Origin: JAUIIK01 sp963745675
GTDB lineage: Bacteria > Chloroflexota > Chloroflexia > Thermomicrobiales > CFX8
Reading direction: 5' to 3'
Length of the DNA stretch: 64,000 bases
Assembly (NCBI GenBank): GCA_963745675.1
Contig: CAVUYM010000018.1
Location: 558,001 to 622,000, forward strand
Part shown: in pieces, positions 8,360 to 18,289 of the stretch
How positions within the stretch are numbered: position 1 is the first letter of the stretch
Layout: every line of letters starts with the position of its first letter
Made by a program: the position numbers and the translations under genes
The notes under the pieces: generated by a model
What the model saw: the letters and a program-made list of their open reading frames with translations, nothing else
The model's database searches: none
What the model was told of the DNA's origin: nothing

Positions 8360-9670
8360 CTAGTCGAGTGCCACGCGCCCAATTCCATCTTCAATCTCAA
8401 TGCGAGTGCCGAACGCCTCGGACAATTCCTCGATCGATTGCAGAATGTCGACGCCAAGCTGCCCTCGTGCAAGACGCGGTATGCCCCGATCGGGGAGATC
8501 CTTTCCGAACCCGAGCGTGACCGGGTGAAGCAGAAACTCAACGAGTTCGCCATCTTCGAAAGTACAGAGTGGGAGCACAGACTCCCAGTAGCGACGATCC
8601 GCGATGAAACCCCGCTCGCCGCCATTTGTCATGTGGTCGTACATCTCCGAGGTGCTCGCATCGGGTTCAACTCCGAGGGCTATCATGTCGTCCGGCGGGA
8701 ACCACTTGATCAGTTCCGGCTGGAATATGAAATTACCGAGTGAATAGAAGATCGGCTTGCCCAGATAGATCTCGATTCCACGTAGTAGATGCGGACCGTG
8801 ACCGATAACCATGTCCGCACCTGCGTCGACCGCAGCGTGTGCGAACTCGAAGAGGAAGTCGGCAGGAATCCAGCGCTCGCTGCCTTGCTCGTGCGCGTGA
8901 ATACTTGCAAGTGTTAGATCAGATCTCCAACTGGAGTCCGCGATAGCTCGCCATTCCCAGCCAAATCATTCTTATGAGCTTCGGTCCGGATGCGGAACTC
9001 GTCGCCGGCAATGAACGAACGCTCGGCGAAGACGACTTCGCCTTCCCGTTTCGGTTCCTGAAGGAATCCGAGCCAGACACCGAAGTCCCGTTGCGCTTTC
9101 GCCCCGGTGCGCTCGGCTATGTGCTGGATCGCTTGCAGATGCTCCTGATCGACGACAAACAACGTATCGTACCGTTGTGGGTTCAGGCCCGGCCTGCCCG
9201 GCATAGCGCCCTGCTGCGCACCTGCCCGCTGGCCCGGTGCAAATGACGAGGCGCACCCGACGAGTCCGACCAGGCCATTTTCGATCTGCAGATAGACGGG
9301 AGCGCGCGCCTCAGCCAGATTGCGTCCTGCTCCGGCACAGGTGAAGCCCATTTCCGCCAGCGCGTCGATCGTCGCGAGACAACCGTGTTCGCCGTAATTG
9401 AGCGTGTGGTTGTTAGCAAACGCCGTAAGGTTAAATCCCATGCGCATGAGATCTCTCGCTACGTCTGGATGGGCTGAGAGATTTCCGCCTCCGCTTTCGA
9501 CAACCGGGCTTCCTTGAAAATTGCTGAGCGTCGTCTCCATGTTGGTGAAGGCGACATCACATGACTGGACCAGGCCAACGAGGTCGGCAAAGTCTTCGTC
9601 CTGATAGTCTGGCAATCGTGACGGATATGAGTGCGTCGCCCGTGGCAGTAACCGTTATCTTCTTGGTCAT
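8360..9670 (-). pseudogene. CapA/PgsA-like poly-gamma-glutamate capsule-type metallophosphoesterase, two frameshifts
   Basis: Starting at the ATG at 9670, which has a strong GGAGGTG site, the frame reads MTKKITVTATGDALISV and then shifts by one base near 9620. A second frame carries most of the body (CDVAFTNMETTLSN; the metal-site loop FANNHTLNYGEHG). A further one-base shift near 8946-8952 returns to the first frame for ASIHAHEQGSERWIPADF and VIGHGPHLLRGIEIYLGKPI. These are the CapA (PGA_cap) family blocks in order. The reconstructed length of ~436 residues is normal for the family. Members are calcineurin-like phosphoesterases tied to capsule or poly-glutamate synthesis, but no capsule genes sit nearby. 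Because all motifs survive on both sides of each shift, sequence error is as likely as true decay. Confidence 0.75.
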
Positions 9671-9851
9671 TGAATCACCTCCAGATCATGCGCGCTGTCG
9701 TCGCTCCGGCTGCCATCCTAGCGCAGGCCAAATCGTCTATTCGCATGTCGCGTTCCGAGTTACCAGACTCATTCTCGGGCTAGACTCTGGTTAAGAAGAT
9801 CTGCATCGGCGGTACGCGCTTGTTCCGCGGCGATGCACTATCCCGAAAGGT

Positions 9852-11411
9852 GTGAAGAAGATCATGCGTGGACCATTTCAGAACGAACCTGGCCTTGATT
9901 TCAGCGTTGAAGCGAACCGCTACGCGATGTTGGCGCAGTTGGAAGAAACCGAGTCACAGCTTGGCCGGCGCTATCCGATTGTGATCGGCGGCAAGCGCAT
10001 CCAGAACGATAGTGTCATCACCTCGCGCAACCCCGGCAATCTCGACCAGGTCGTCGGCGAGGTCGCGCGCGGGAATGCAGATCTCGTCGATAAAGCTATT
10101 CATGCTGCTGCCGAAGCCTTCAAATCCTGGAAGAAGATGTCTGCTGAGGGCCGCGCCAGCGTTGCATTCAAGATGGCGGCACTGTTGCGCCGCGACCGTC
10201 TGAAGCTGGCTGCCTGGATGGTGTTTGAGCTCGACAAGGCCTGGGACGAAGCCGACGGCGAAGTGGCGGAAGCGATCGACATGATGGAGTGGAACGGCCG
10301 GCAAGTACTGCAACTCGCGCAGCCGGTTGATCTCGCTTCACTGCCCGATGAAGCGAACACCTACCACTACTTGCCGATCGGCGTGGGCGCGATCATCCCA
10401 CCCTGGAATTTCCCATGCGCGATTTTCACAAATATGACCCTGGCTCCAGTCGTTGCCGGCAACACCGTCGTTGTTAAGCCAGCCAGCAATACGCCGGTCA
10501 TCGGCTACAAGCTCATCGAACTGATGGAAGAAGCCGGAGTGCCACCGGGCGTCGTCAACTTCCTGCCCGGTGGAGGAGAAGAGATCGGTGATGCGCTCGT
10601 CGATCATCCAATGACCCGTTTCGTCGCCTTCACCGGCTCCAAAGCCGTCGGCATACGCATTTACGAGCGGGCCGCCAAGGTCCAGCCGGGTCAGAAGTGG
10701 CTCAAGCGCGTCACCGCCGAGATGGGTGGCAAAGACGCGATCATCGTTGACCGCGAAGCAGATCTGGCAAATGCCATCGAGGGTATCGTCATCTCAGCTT
10801 TTGGCTTCCAGGGCCAGAAGTGCTCAGCCTGCTCGCGAGCAATCATCCATCAGGATGTCTACGACGAAGTCGTGGAAGGTGTTGTCAAACTGACGGAAGA
10901 GATCGTCAAATTCGGACCAGCCCTCTCCGGGAATACGACCGTCGGAGCCGTCGTCGACGAGAAGCAGTACAACTCGATCCGCGAATACATTGAGATCGGC
11001 AAATCCGAGGGCCAGATGCTCTACCAGGCTCCCGAAATCACCAACAACGGCTACTACGTGCCTCCGACAATCTTCGCCGTCCCGGCAGATGCCCGTGTCG
11101 CCTGCGAAGAGATCTTCGGTCCTGTCCTCGCAATGGTCAAGGCGGAGAGCTTCGACGCAGCGCTCGAAATCGTCAACGCGTCCGAATACGGTCTGACTGG
11201 CTCCGTCTACTCGAACAATCGCAGTGTGCTCGAACGTTCGCGCTACGAATTCGAGGTCGGCAATCTCTATCTCAACCGCAAATGCACCGGTGCGATGATG
11301 GGCGTTCATCCCTTCGGCGGTATCAAACTGAGCGGAACCAACACCAAGAGCGGCGGCCCGGACTACCTGCAGAACTTCATGGAAGCGAAGGCAGTCGGCG
11401 AAAAGCTGTGA
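9852..11411 (+). CDS. rocA: 1-pyrroline-5-carboxylate dehydrogenase (L-glutamate gamma-semialdehyde dehydrogenase)
   Basis: This is a 519-residue aldehyde dehydrogenase of the P5CDH type. The catalytic Cys is C324 in GQKCSACSRAI, the general-base Glu sits in EMGGKDAIIVD, and the NAD-site region includes IPPWNFPCAIF and FTGSKAVG. The C-terminal signature GVHPFGGIKLSGTNTKSGGP separates P5CDH from other aldehyde dehydrogenases. It oxidises glutamate-5-semialdehyde to glutamate in proline and arginine catabolism. A GTG start at 9852 follows a GAAAGG site; an ATG at 9864 is an alternative. No proline dehydrogenase is in the window. It is divergent from the CapA-like gene across a 181-base gap with no clear feature. 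Confidence 0.9.
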   Translation: MKKIMRGPFQNEPGLDFSVEANRYAMLAQLEETESQLGRRYPIVIGGKRIQNDSVITSRNPGNLDQVVGEVARGNADLVDKAIHAAAEAFKSWKKMSAEGRASVAFKMAALLRRDRLKLAAWMVFELDKAWDEADGEVAEAIDMMEWNGRQVLQLAQPVDLASLPDEANTYHYLPIGVGAIIPPWNFPCAIFTNMTLAPVVAGNTVVVKPASNTPVIGYKLIELMEEAGVPPGVVNFLPGGGEEIGDALVDHPMTRFVAFTGSKAVGIRIYERAAKVQPGQKWLKRVTAEMGGKDAIIVDREADLANAIEGIVISAFGFQGQKCSACSRAIIHQDVYDEVVEGVVKLTEEIVKFGPALSGNTTVGAVVDEKQYNSIREYIEIGKSEGQMLYQAPEITNNGYYVPPTIFAVPADARVACEEIFGPVLAMVKAESFDAALEIVNASEYGLTGSVYSNNRSVLERSRYEFEVGNLYLNRKCTGAMMGVHPFGGIKLSGTNTKSGGPDYLQNFMEAKAVGEKL

Positions 11412-11515
11412 CGACCGAGCACTATTGACCGTCTTCGCGACCAACCTGATACTCCGGTCGGGAATCGCGTACGAAGCCACCGGCGACAGATACCCCGTCG
11501 CTAATTGATCGAAAG

Positions 11516-11542
11516 AAAAAGCGCCTCGGTTTGCCGAGGCGC
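11516..11542 (-). terminator. Intrinsic terminator of pnp (probably bidirectional)
   Basis: A 9-bp stem GCGCCTCGG/CCGAGGCGC with a 4-base loop (11521-11542) is followed on the minus strand by TTTTTCTTTC. It sits between the convergent ends of P5C dehydrogenase and pnp. The plus-strand side is followed by TCGTTCTTCTTC, so it may also stop the plus-strand transcript. Confidence 0.8.
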
Positions 11543-11569
11543 TCGTTCTTCTTCAGACTGACTCGGTGC

Positions 11570-14114
11570 CTAGTCTTCGATGAATCCCGGGCGGCGTGAG
11601 CGCGGAGCGAACGCGTCTTCCGGCTCGGCATCAACGCTCGGGCCATCGCCCTCTTGCTCGACGCCTCGCATCGTCAGATCGATCTTGCCGTCATCGCGGA
11701 TTGCGGTGATGCGCACGTTCACGACATCGCCAACATTCACAACGTCCCGCACCTGATCGACTCGGCCCTCTGAGAGATTAGAGATGTGGACGAACCCATC
11801 ACGACCCGGCGCGATCTGGACAAATGCACCAATCTGAATGATGTTCTTGACCGGACCGCTGACGACTTCACCAACCTCCGGCAATTTCACCGGCTCCGGC
11901 GCCTTGTCGTTGGCCAGGCCACGCATTGTGAGATTGATCTTGCCGTCGTTGCGGATTTCGGTGACTCGCACTTCGACGACGTCGCCGACATGCACGACGT
12001 CCTCAACGCGATTGACGCGTTCGGAACTAAGCTCGGAGATGTGAACGAATCCGTCTCGTCCCGGGGTGAGTTCGACGAACGCCCCGACGGGAATGATCGT
12101 CTTGACCGCGCCGGTCAGAATATCGCCCGCACTCGGCTCCCAGACGATTTGCGCGATTCGCGAAAGCGCCTCCGCGACTCCGTCTGCATTGACGCCAGCG
12201 ACGAAAATCGTTCCATCTTCCTGGATGTCGATCTCAGTGGCCGTGTCTTCTTGTATACCGCGGATGTTCTTGCCGCCCGGTCCGATGACCATCCCGATGT
12301 ACTCTGGATTGATCGATATCGAGCGAATTGACGGCGCGTACTGCGATTGCTCTTCACGCGGTGTCGGCATGACTTCCAACATCTTATCGAGAATGTGCAT
12401 GCGTCCTTCACGCGCCTGGGCCAACGCCTCGCGCATGATCTGGGTCGTGATGCCCGCGACCTTTATGTCCATCTGGATGGCGGTGATGCCCTCACGGGTG
12501 CCCGCCACTTTGAAGTCCATATCGCCGAGGAAATCCTCGAGCCCCTGGATGTCGGAGAGGATCGTGTAGCCGCCCTCGCCATCGGTGATCAGTCCCATCG
12601 CGATTCCGGCAACCGGGGCCTTGATTGGCACACCAGCGTCCATCAGTGACAGCGTGCTGCCACAAACGCTCGCCATCGATGTCGAACCGTTCGACGATAC
12701 GACTTCGGAGACGACACGCATCACATAGGGAAAATCTTCCTGATCGGGCAGAACCGCTTCCAGTGCCCGTTCCGCGAGCGCGCCGTGGCCAATATCGCGG
12801 CGGGATGGCCCGCGCATGAAGCGAGCTTCTCCGACGCTGTAGGGCGGGAAGTTGTAGTGGTGCAGGTAGCGCTTCGAAGTCTCGGGCGTCAAGTTGTCGA
12901 CCATCTGATCGTCACGGGTGGAGCCAAGGGTCGCGGTGCTGACGACTTGCGTCTGCCCGCGGGTAAAGATGGCCGAGCCATGGGTGCGCGGCAGGTAGCC
13001 TACCTGGCACCAGATTGGCCGGATCTCTTCCGGTCGTCGGCCATCGGCGCGATAGCCCTGATCCAGGATCAAACCGCGCATCGTCGCTTTTACAGCGTCT
13101 TCGTATGCGTCTGCGACGGCCTTGCGAACCCCGGACACCTCGGCATCAAAGCCGTAGAGCGCGCGTGCCATCTCGAGCGTGTCACTCGATTGCAGTTCGC
13201 GAATCTCGGCGAAGCGGTTGGATTCGAACTCCTCAACGAAGAACTTGACCGTCTCGTCCTTCAGCCCGCTGATTGCGTCGTTGCGCGCCGTCTTCTCTTC
13301 GAGCTGCATGGCTTCGGTCAAGCGGTCGCCAAGATAAGCCTGGACCGCTCGGTCGACGCCTGGATCACGGCTTCGGAATTTCAACTTCAGGTTTCACGGC
13401 GCCAACAGCTTCTGCGAGCCGGAGCTGGGCGTCGACCAGCATCTTGATGATGCGATGACCAAGCTCAATCGCGTCGACGAAGATTTCCTCGGAAACCTCG
13501 AGCGCTTCGCCCTCAACCATCATGATGGCATCGCGGGTGCCGGCAACCACGACATCCATTTCGGAGTTCTCTAGCTGCTCGTAGGTCGGGTTGACGACGA
13601 TTTGTCCATCAATGTAGCCGAGCCGAACGCCGGCGACCGGGCCGTTGAACGGGATCGTCGAACAAGCCAACGCCGCCGAAGCGCCAGTGATCGAAAGAAT
13701 ATCGGGATCGTTCTGCTGGTCCGCCGAAAAGACCGTCGTGACGATATGGACGTCGTTGCGGTAGCCCTTCGGGAAGAGTGGCCGCAGCGGCCGGTCTGTC
13801 AATCGCGCCGACAGAACCGCGTGCTCGCCGGGTCGTCCTTCGCGCTTGAGAAAGCCGCCGGGGATCTTCCCTGCAGCTGACATACGTTCTTCATAGTCAA
13901 CTGTGAGCGGGAAAAAGTCGATGCCTTCGCGTGGCTGTTTGGAAGCCGTCGCCGTTGAAAGGATGAGCGTGTCGCCGTAGCGAACCGTTACAGCGCCGCC
14001 CGCCAGCTCAGCGATTCTGCCTACTTCGAAAATCATCTCGCGTCCGCCGACGGTAACCCGCTCCTCGTGGATGACGGGCAGATTGTCGGGATGTGTCTCT
14101 TGCATTGTTTGCAT
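11570..14114 (-). CDS. pnp: Polynucleotide phosphorylase (one frameshift)
   Basis: PNPase degrades RNA 3' to 5' phosphorolytically and is a degradosome core enzyme. The N-terminal part, from ATG 14114 with an AGAGGTG site, has the first RNase PH fold (IPGGFLKREGRPGEHAVLSAR, RPLRPLFPKGYRND). It ends at a TGA after VEIPKP. The second part continues in another frame (DPGVDRAVQAYLGDRL) with the second RNase PH fold, a KH domain (GMVIGPGGKNIRGIQ) and S1. The shift is one extra T at 13368: removing it gives IPKP-DPGVDRAV in register. Unusually, there are two consecutive S1 domains (GRDGFVHISELSSERV and GRDGFVHISNLSEGRV), about 845 residues in all against ~700 usual. An insertion error is the simplest reading, as PNPase is near-universal. 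Confidence 0.9.
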
Positions 14115-14203
14115 TTCTTCTGTTCACCTCTTCGTTCTGAATGCCGCGCACTCAGATGTCAAATTCGTGTCTCGTGTGGGCCGTAAAGCTGGCCTTGCGC
14201 GCT

Positions 14204-14262
14204 GGTTAGGGACTGGAGCGTGACGACGATTCTGCATCTTCTCCACGCTCCAATTCCTAACC
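14204..14262 (-). promoter_or_regulatory. Long stem-loop in the rpsO-pnp intergenic leader
   Basis: Arms 14204-14222 and 14244-14262 pair as 9 bp (TGGAGCGTG/CACGCTCCA), a 3x3 internal loop and 7 bp (GGTTAGG/CCTAACC), closing a 21-base loop. It lies 90 bases before the pnp start. In enterobacteria a stem-loop in this same position is cut by RNase III and mediates PNPase autoregulation; the same role here is inference from position. The rest of the 390-base gap holds only the rpsO terminator. Confidence 0.55.
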
Positions 14263-14409
14263 GGCGACGCCGTAACGGTTTGGATGACGGCCCGATAGTC
14301 CATCTCAATCCAGTGCGATTTGCGCGCTGCTAGTTATCGCTTTCAACGTCGTGTGCCGTGCGTTCATCCTTTCCTGTCTCGCGGTATCGACAAAATGCCG
14401 GAACGGCAA

Positions 14410-14438
14410 ACGACCCAGAGGAGCATCCTCTGGGTCGT
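14410..14438 (-). terminator. Hairpin terminator after rpsO
   Basis: A perfect 13-bp stem ACGACCCAGAGGA/TCCTCTGGGTCGT with a 3-base loop, 66 bases after the rpsO stop. The U-tract is short on the minus strand (TTTGCCGTTCC), so read-through into pnp is plausible. Confidence 0.65.
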
Positions 14439-14504
14439 CTAGATTTGATCTCCGTGGACATGCGATTTTGAGGTCTAGGATGAATGAAAGCTGAATCCCG
14501 CAAG

Positions 14505-14774
14505 TTACCTGCGCAGTCCTAGTCGCTCAATCAGAGTGCGGTAGCGTTCGGTGTCTTTTCTGCTGAGATAGCGCAGAAGTCGACGCCTGCGACCTACCAT
14601 CTTAAACAGGCCGCGCCTGGAATGATGGTCATGGGGATGTTCGCGAAGATGGTCGGTAAGAGCAGCGATGCGTTCTGTCAACAGTGCGATCTGAACCTCT
14701 GGCGATCCTGTATCGGTGTCATGAACCTGGTAATCTTCGACGATCTCGTCTTGATGTTCTTTCTGAAGCGCCAT
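14505..14774 (-). CDS. rpsO: 30S ribosomal protein S15
   Basis: An 89-residue protein of exactly S15 length, starting MALQKEHQDEIVEDYQ with GGAGGTC 8 bases upstream; the in-frame codons further upstream are ignored. The S15 blocks DTGSPEVQIALLTERI, HPHDHHSRRGLFKMVGRRRR and LLRYLSRKDTERYRTLIERL are complete. S15 is a primary 16S rRNA-binding protein of the 30S platform. It precedes pnp as in many bacteria. A TTGACA lies on the minus strand at 14841-14836 upstream, but without a good -10. Confidence 0.97.
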   Translation of the reverse strand: MALQKEHQDEIVEDYQVHDTDTGSPEVQIALLTERIAALTDHLREHPHDHHSRRGLFKMVGRRRRLLRYLSRKDTERYRTLIERLGLRR

Positions 14775-14880
14775 ACGCGCTTGACCTCCCTCGCCCTCTC
14801 GCGGTATTCGCGAAAGTCCACGCATCCCACAATTTTGTCAAGGATAGCAGACGTAATCTTCGATAACCACAAATGAAGAT

Positions 14881-14913
14881 ACCTGGAACCCGCTCAGGGT
14901 GCGGATTCCAGGT
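14881..14913 (-). terminator. Hairpin after ilvC
   Basis: The arms ACCTGGAA..CCGC and GCGG..TTCCAGGT form an imperfect stem directly after the ilvC stop. On the minus strand it is followed by CAT/TTT-containing sequence but no strong U-run. It probably ends the ilvBNC transcript. Confidence 0.55.
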
Positions 14914-14931
14914 CAGATCTCGTAACTCGTT

Positions 14932-15939
14932 TTACTCAGGTATCGATACCGGCGTAAGCCAGCTCATCATGCCCCGCAGCTCCGCGCCAATCTCTTCGAT
15001 TGGATGATCGTTGGCAGTCTGGCGAAGCCGCAGAAATTCGCCGCGCCCTTTGGCGTTCTCCGCCATCCATTCCTTGGCGAATTCGCCCGACTGGATGTCG
15101 CCGAGGATCTGCTGCATCGTCGCCTTAACTCGATCGTCGATTACGCGCGGACCGGACACATAATCGCCATATTCGGCCGTATCGCTGACCGAGTAGCGCA
15201 TATATTTGATGCCACCCTGATAAATCTGGTCAACGATCAGCTTCAACTCGTGAAGCACCTCGAAATATGCTAATTCGGGCGCGTAGCCGGCTTCAGTCAA
15301 CGTTTCGAACGCGGTCGTGATCAGATGGCTGACGCCTCCGCAGAGAACGGCCTGCTCTCCGAACAGATCGGTCTCGGTCTCGTCCTTGAAGTTCGTCTCG
15401 ACGACGCCGGCCCGGGCACTACCGAGACCATACGCGTATGCCAGTGCGATATCTTTTGCTTGGCCGGAAACATCCTGATGTATCGCCAGCAGCGCAGGGA
15501 CGCCGATGCCTTGCAAATAGACCTCGCGCAGAATGTGTCCCGGACCCTTCGGAGCGATCATGACGACATCATTCTTGTCGCTTGGCTCGATGATGCCGTA
15601 GTGAATATTGAAGCCGTGCGCGAACATCAACACGTTGCCATCTTCGAGGTTCGGCTCAACGGACTCGCGATAGACCTGGCCTTGCAAATGGTCGGGAACC
15701 AACATGACGACGATATCCGCAGCCTTCGCCGCTTCGTCGCTGGTTGTCACCTTGAAGCCGTCGTTCTCGGCCTTCTCCCACGACTTGCTGCCCTCGTAGA
15801 GGCCAACGATAACGTTGTAGCCACTATCCTTCAGGTTCTGTGCGTGCGCGTGTCCCTGACTGCCATAGCCCAGAATCGCGATCGTCTTGTCCTTGAGAAG
15901 GTCCTTGTCAACATCAGATTCGTAATAGACCGTTACCAC
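14932..15939 (-). CDS. ilvC: Ketol-acid reductoisomerase (class I)
   Basis: This 335-residue enzyme reduces and isomerises acetolactate or acetohydroxybutyrate to the dihydroxy acids of the valine, leucine and isoleucine pathways. The N-terminal Rossmann motif is GYGSQGHAHAQNLKDSG. The KARI_C domain carries the Mg sites in ETDLFGEQAVLCGG and FEVLHELKLIVDQIYQGG. Length and domains fit class I. Start GTG at 15939 with an AGGGGAG site. It is the last gene of ilvBNC, 30 bases after ilvN. Confidence 0.96.
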   Translation of the reverse strand: MVTVYYESDVDKDLLKDKTIAILGYGSQGHAHAQNLKDSGYNVIVGLYEGSKSWEKAENDGFKVTTSDEAAKAADIVVMLVPDHLQGQVYRESVEPNLEDGNVLMFAHGFNIHYGIIEPSDKNDVVMIAPKGPGHILREVYLQGIGVPALLAIHQDVSGQAKDIALAYAYGLGSARAGVVETNFKDETETDLFGEQAVLCGGVSHLITTAFETLTEAGYAPELAYFEVLHELKLIVDQIYQGGIKYMRYSVSDTAEYGDYVSGPRVIDDRVKATMQQILGDIQSGEFAKEWMAENAKGRGEFLRLRQTANDHPIEEIGAELRGMMSWLTPVSIPE

Positions 15940-15969
15940 CCGGCGTTACTCCCCTCGCGCGTTCTTGTA

Positions 15970-16497
15970 TTACGCGGCGTTGCTCACGACCCGCAAACCG
16001 GCGGTGCCACTCCCCCGCACCATCGCGACTGACCCGCTGCGGGCCACTTCTTTGATGCCGTAGGTGCGAATCATCGCTATCAGTGAGTCGATCTTATCGA
16101 TAGGTCCTGTCACTTCGAGCGTAAGCGTATCAGGCGATGCGTCGATCACTCGTGCCCGAAATATATCGGTCGCGATTCGCATGATATCCGATCTCGTGCG
16201 ATCGGTTGTATTGACTTTGATAAGGGCCAGTTCGCGCTGAATCAGATTAGGTCCGGAAAGCTCGGTGACCTTGATCACTTCGAGCAGCTTGTAGAGCTGC
16301 TTGGTGATCTGCTCGACGGTGTAATCGTCACCTTCGAGAACGAAGGTCATGCGGGAGATGCCGGGCATTTCCGTGTGACCGACGGCCACTGACTCAACGT
16401 TGAACATGCGCTGGCGAAACAGACTCATCACGCGATTCAGGACACCGGATTCATTTTCGACCAGGACAACGAGTGTGCGGTATGTGTGTTCTTCCAT
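15970..16497 (-). CDS. ilvN: Acetolactate synthase small (regulatory) subunit
   Basis: A 175-residue protein with an N-terminal ACT domain (TLVVLVENESGVLNRVMSLFRQR) and the C-terminal ALS_ss domain (ELALIKVNTTDRTRSDIM). It binds the large subunit and confers feedback inhibition by branched-chain amino acids. It starts only 4 bases after the ilvB stop, so the two are translationally coupled. Confidence 0.95.
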   Translation of the reverse strand: MEEHTYRTLVVLVENESGVLNRVMSLFRQRMFNVESVAVGHTEMPGISRMTFVLEGDDYTVEQITKQLYKLLEVIKVTELSGPNLIQRELALIKVNTTDRTRSDIMRIATDIFRARVIDASPDTLTLEVTGPIDKIDSLIAMIRTYGIKEVARSGSVAMVRGSGTAGLRVVSNAA

Positions 16498-16501
16498 CGA
16501 T

Positions 16502-18226
16502 CTATTCCTCTTCGATCAGATCTGCAAAGGTCGCGCCGGATGGAATCATCGGGAAGACATTCTCTTCCTGTCCGATAACGAAGTCGATCAGCACCGGTCC
16601 CTTAATGTCACGTGCCCACTTGATCGTCTCGTCAACCTCGGAGGCCGAACTCACACGCCGGGCGGCGATGTAATGGGCGTGTGCGAGCGCGACGAAGTCA
16701 GGCTGGCCAATCTCCGTTTCCGAATAATTTGAATTGTAGAAAAACTGCTGCCATTGGCGAACCATGCCAAGGAAGCCATTGTTGAGAATGGCGATCTTGA
16801 CGTTCGCTCGCTCCTGGACGAGCGTTGCAAATTCGAAGGCAGTCATCTGCACTCCGCCGTCGCCGACAATTGCCCAGACTTCAGCTTCCGGGCGGGCTTT
16901 TGCAGCTCCCAGCGCCGACGGCACGCCGAAGCCCATCGTGCCGAGACCTCCGGACGAGATCCAATGATTCGGATGGTCGGTCTTGTAGAACTGCGCGGCC
17001 CACATCTGGTGCTGGCCGACGTCTGTGGCGACGATTGCATCACCGTTCGTGAGATCGAAGAGCCGCTCCAATACCGTCTGGGCAAGCAGAGCGCGATCGG
17101 GAGCTGGCGGCTGGTAGGCGGGACGTTGGCGCCATTCGTCAATCTCTCGCCGCCATTCGCCGTGATCTTGTGGCTCGACCGAATCGATCAGCACCCTTAG
17201 CGCGGACTTGGCATCGCTCACAACCGGCACGTCGGCCGGGACATTTTTGCCGATTTCGGCGGGATCAATATCGATATGGATGACGCGAGCGTTGGGCGCG
17301 AATTCATCCAGATTGCCGGTCACCCGATCATCAAAGCGCATCCCAACAGCGATCAGGAGATCAGCTTCGTTGATTGCCCGATTGCAATGGGTGAAGCCAT
17401 GCATCCCGATCATTCCGAGTCCCAGAGGATGAGATTGCGGAAAACTGCCGATCCCCAGCAACGTTAGACCAACAGGAATATCTGCCTTTTCGGCAAATTC
17501 ACGCAATTCCGCGTGAGCGTCAGAGAGTAGAACGCCGTGGCCGGAGAGAATCAGCGGCTTGCTTGCCTGGTTGATCTCCTCAACGGCGAGTCGAATCTGG
17601 CGACGATTCGGCGTGTACGTGGGGCGATAGCCGGCGAGGTCGAGGCTGATCGGCGCGCCAAGCTCACCTTCGGCCAGAAAGACATCTTTCGGAATATCGA
17701 CGAGGACTGGTCCAGGGCGACCCGATTGAGCGAGATAGAACGCTTTCTGAATTGTCGGGCCGAGATCTTTGACATCGCGAACGAGGAAATTGTGCTTTGT
17801 GATTGGGAGGGTGACGCCCATAATGTCGGTTTCCTGAAAGGCGTCGCTGCCGATGACTGCCTGCGGAACCTGACCGGTGATCGCGACCATCGGGACCGAA
17901 TCGAGTTTAGCGTTCGCGATAGCCGTTACGAGGTTGGTGGCACCAGGTCCGGAGGTTGCCAGACACACGCCGGCTCTACCGGTCACGCGGGCGTAACCGT
18001 CAGCGGCATGTCCGGCTCCCTGTTCGTGGCGCACGAGGACGTGCTTGAGATCCGGATACTCCGGAAACACGTCATAGAGCGGGATGATTACTCCGCCGGG
18101 ATAGCCAAAGATCACTTCGACATGCTCACGCAGCAGCGCTTCACAGAGGATGCGCGCTCCGATCATCGGTCTTTGTTGCTTTTCACTCTCCGGTGGAGTT
18201 TCGATCTCCTGTGCGGTCACAACCAT
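16502..18226 (-). CDS. ilvB: Acetolactate synthase large (catalytic) subunit
   Basis: A 574-residue thiamine-diphosphate enzyme. The catalytic Glu lies in VLVRHEQGAGHAADGYAR, and the ThDP/Mg region is VGDGGVQMTAFEFATLVQERANVKIAILNN. It condenses two pyruvates, or pyruvate plus 2-ketobutyrate, as the committed step of branched-chain amino acid synthesis. It is a biosynthetic AHAS with its regulatory subunit next door, not a catabolic AlsS. The ATG follows an AGAGGGA site. A 310-base leader with attenuator precedes it. Confidence 0.95.
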   Translation of the reverse strand: MVVTAQEIETPPESEKQQRPMIGARILCEALLREHVEVIFGYPGGVIIPLYDVFPEYPDLKHVLVRHEQGAGHAADGYARVTGRAGVCLATSGPGATNLVTAIANAKLDSVPMVAITGQVPQAVIGSDAFQETDIMGVTLPITKHNFLVRDVKDLGPTIQKAFYLAQSGRPGPVLVDIPKDVFLAEGELGAPISLDLAGYRPTYTPNRRQIRLAVEEINQASKPLILSGHGVLLSDAHAELREFAEKADIPVGLTLLGIGSFPQSHPLGLGMIGMHGFTHCNRAINEADLLIAVGMRFDDRVTGNLDEFAPNARVIHIDIDPAEIGKNVPADVPVVSDAKSALRVLIDSVEPQDHGEWRREIDEWRQRPAYQPPAPDRALLAQTVLERLFDLTNGDAIVATDVGQHQMWAAQFYKTDHPNHWISSGGLGTMGFGVPSALGAAKARPEAEVWAIVGDGGVQMTAFEFATLVQERANVKIAILNNGFLGMVRQWQQFFYNSNYSETEIGQPDFVALAHAHYIAARRVSSASEVDETIKWARDIKGPVLIDFVIGQEENVFPMIPSGATFADLIEEE

Positions 18227-18289
18227 GATTCCCTCTTGCCCTTCGTGTCGTCCCTGCCAACAACCCAGTTCGGCTCGTCCCTGACAACT

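Noticed and set aside
13360..13375. Programmed +1 frameshift at CCG-TGA-T in pnp
   Set aside because: The slipped tRNA could not re-pair on CGT, there is no stimulatory element seen, and similar breaks occur in many other genes here, so an inserted base is simpler.
15325..16032. 235-codon plus-strand frame
   Set aside because: It is antisense to ilvC and the end of ilvN, which are unambiguous.
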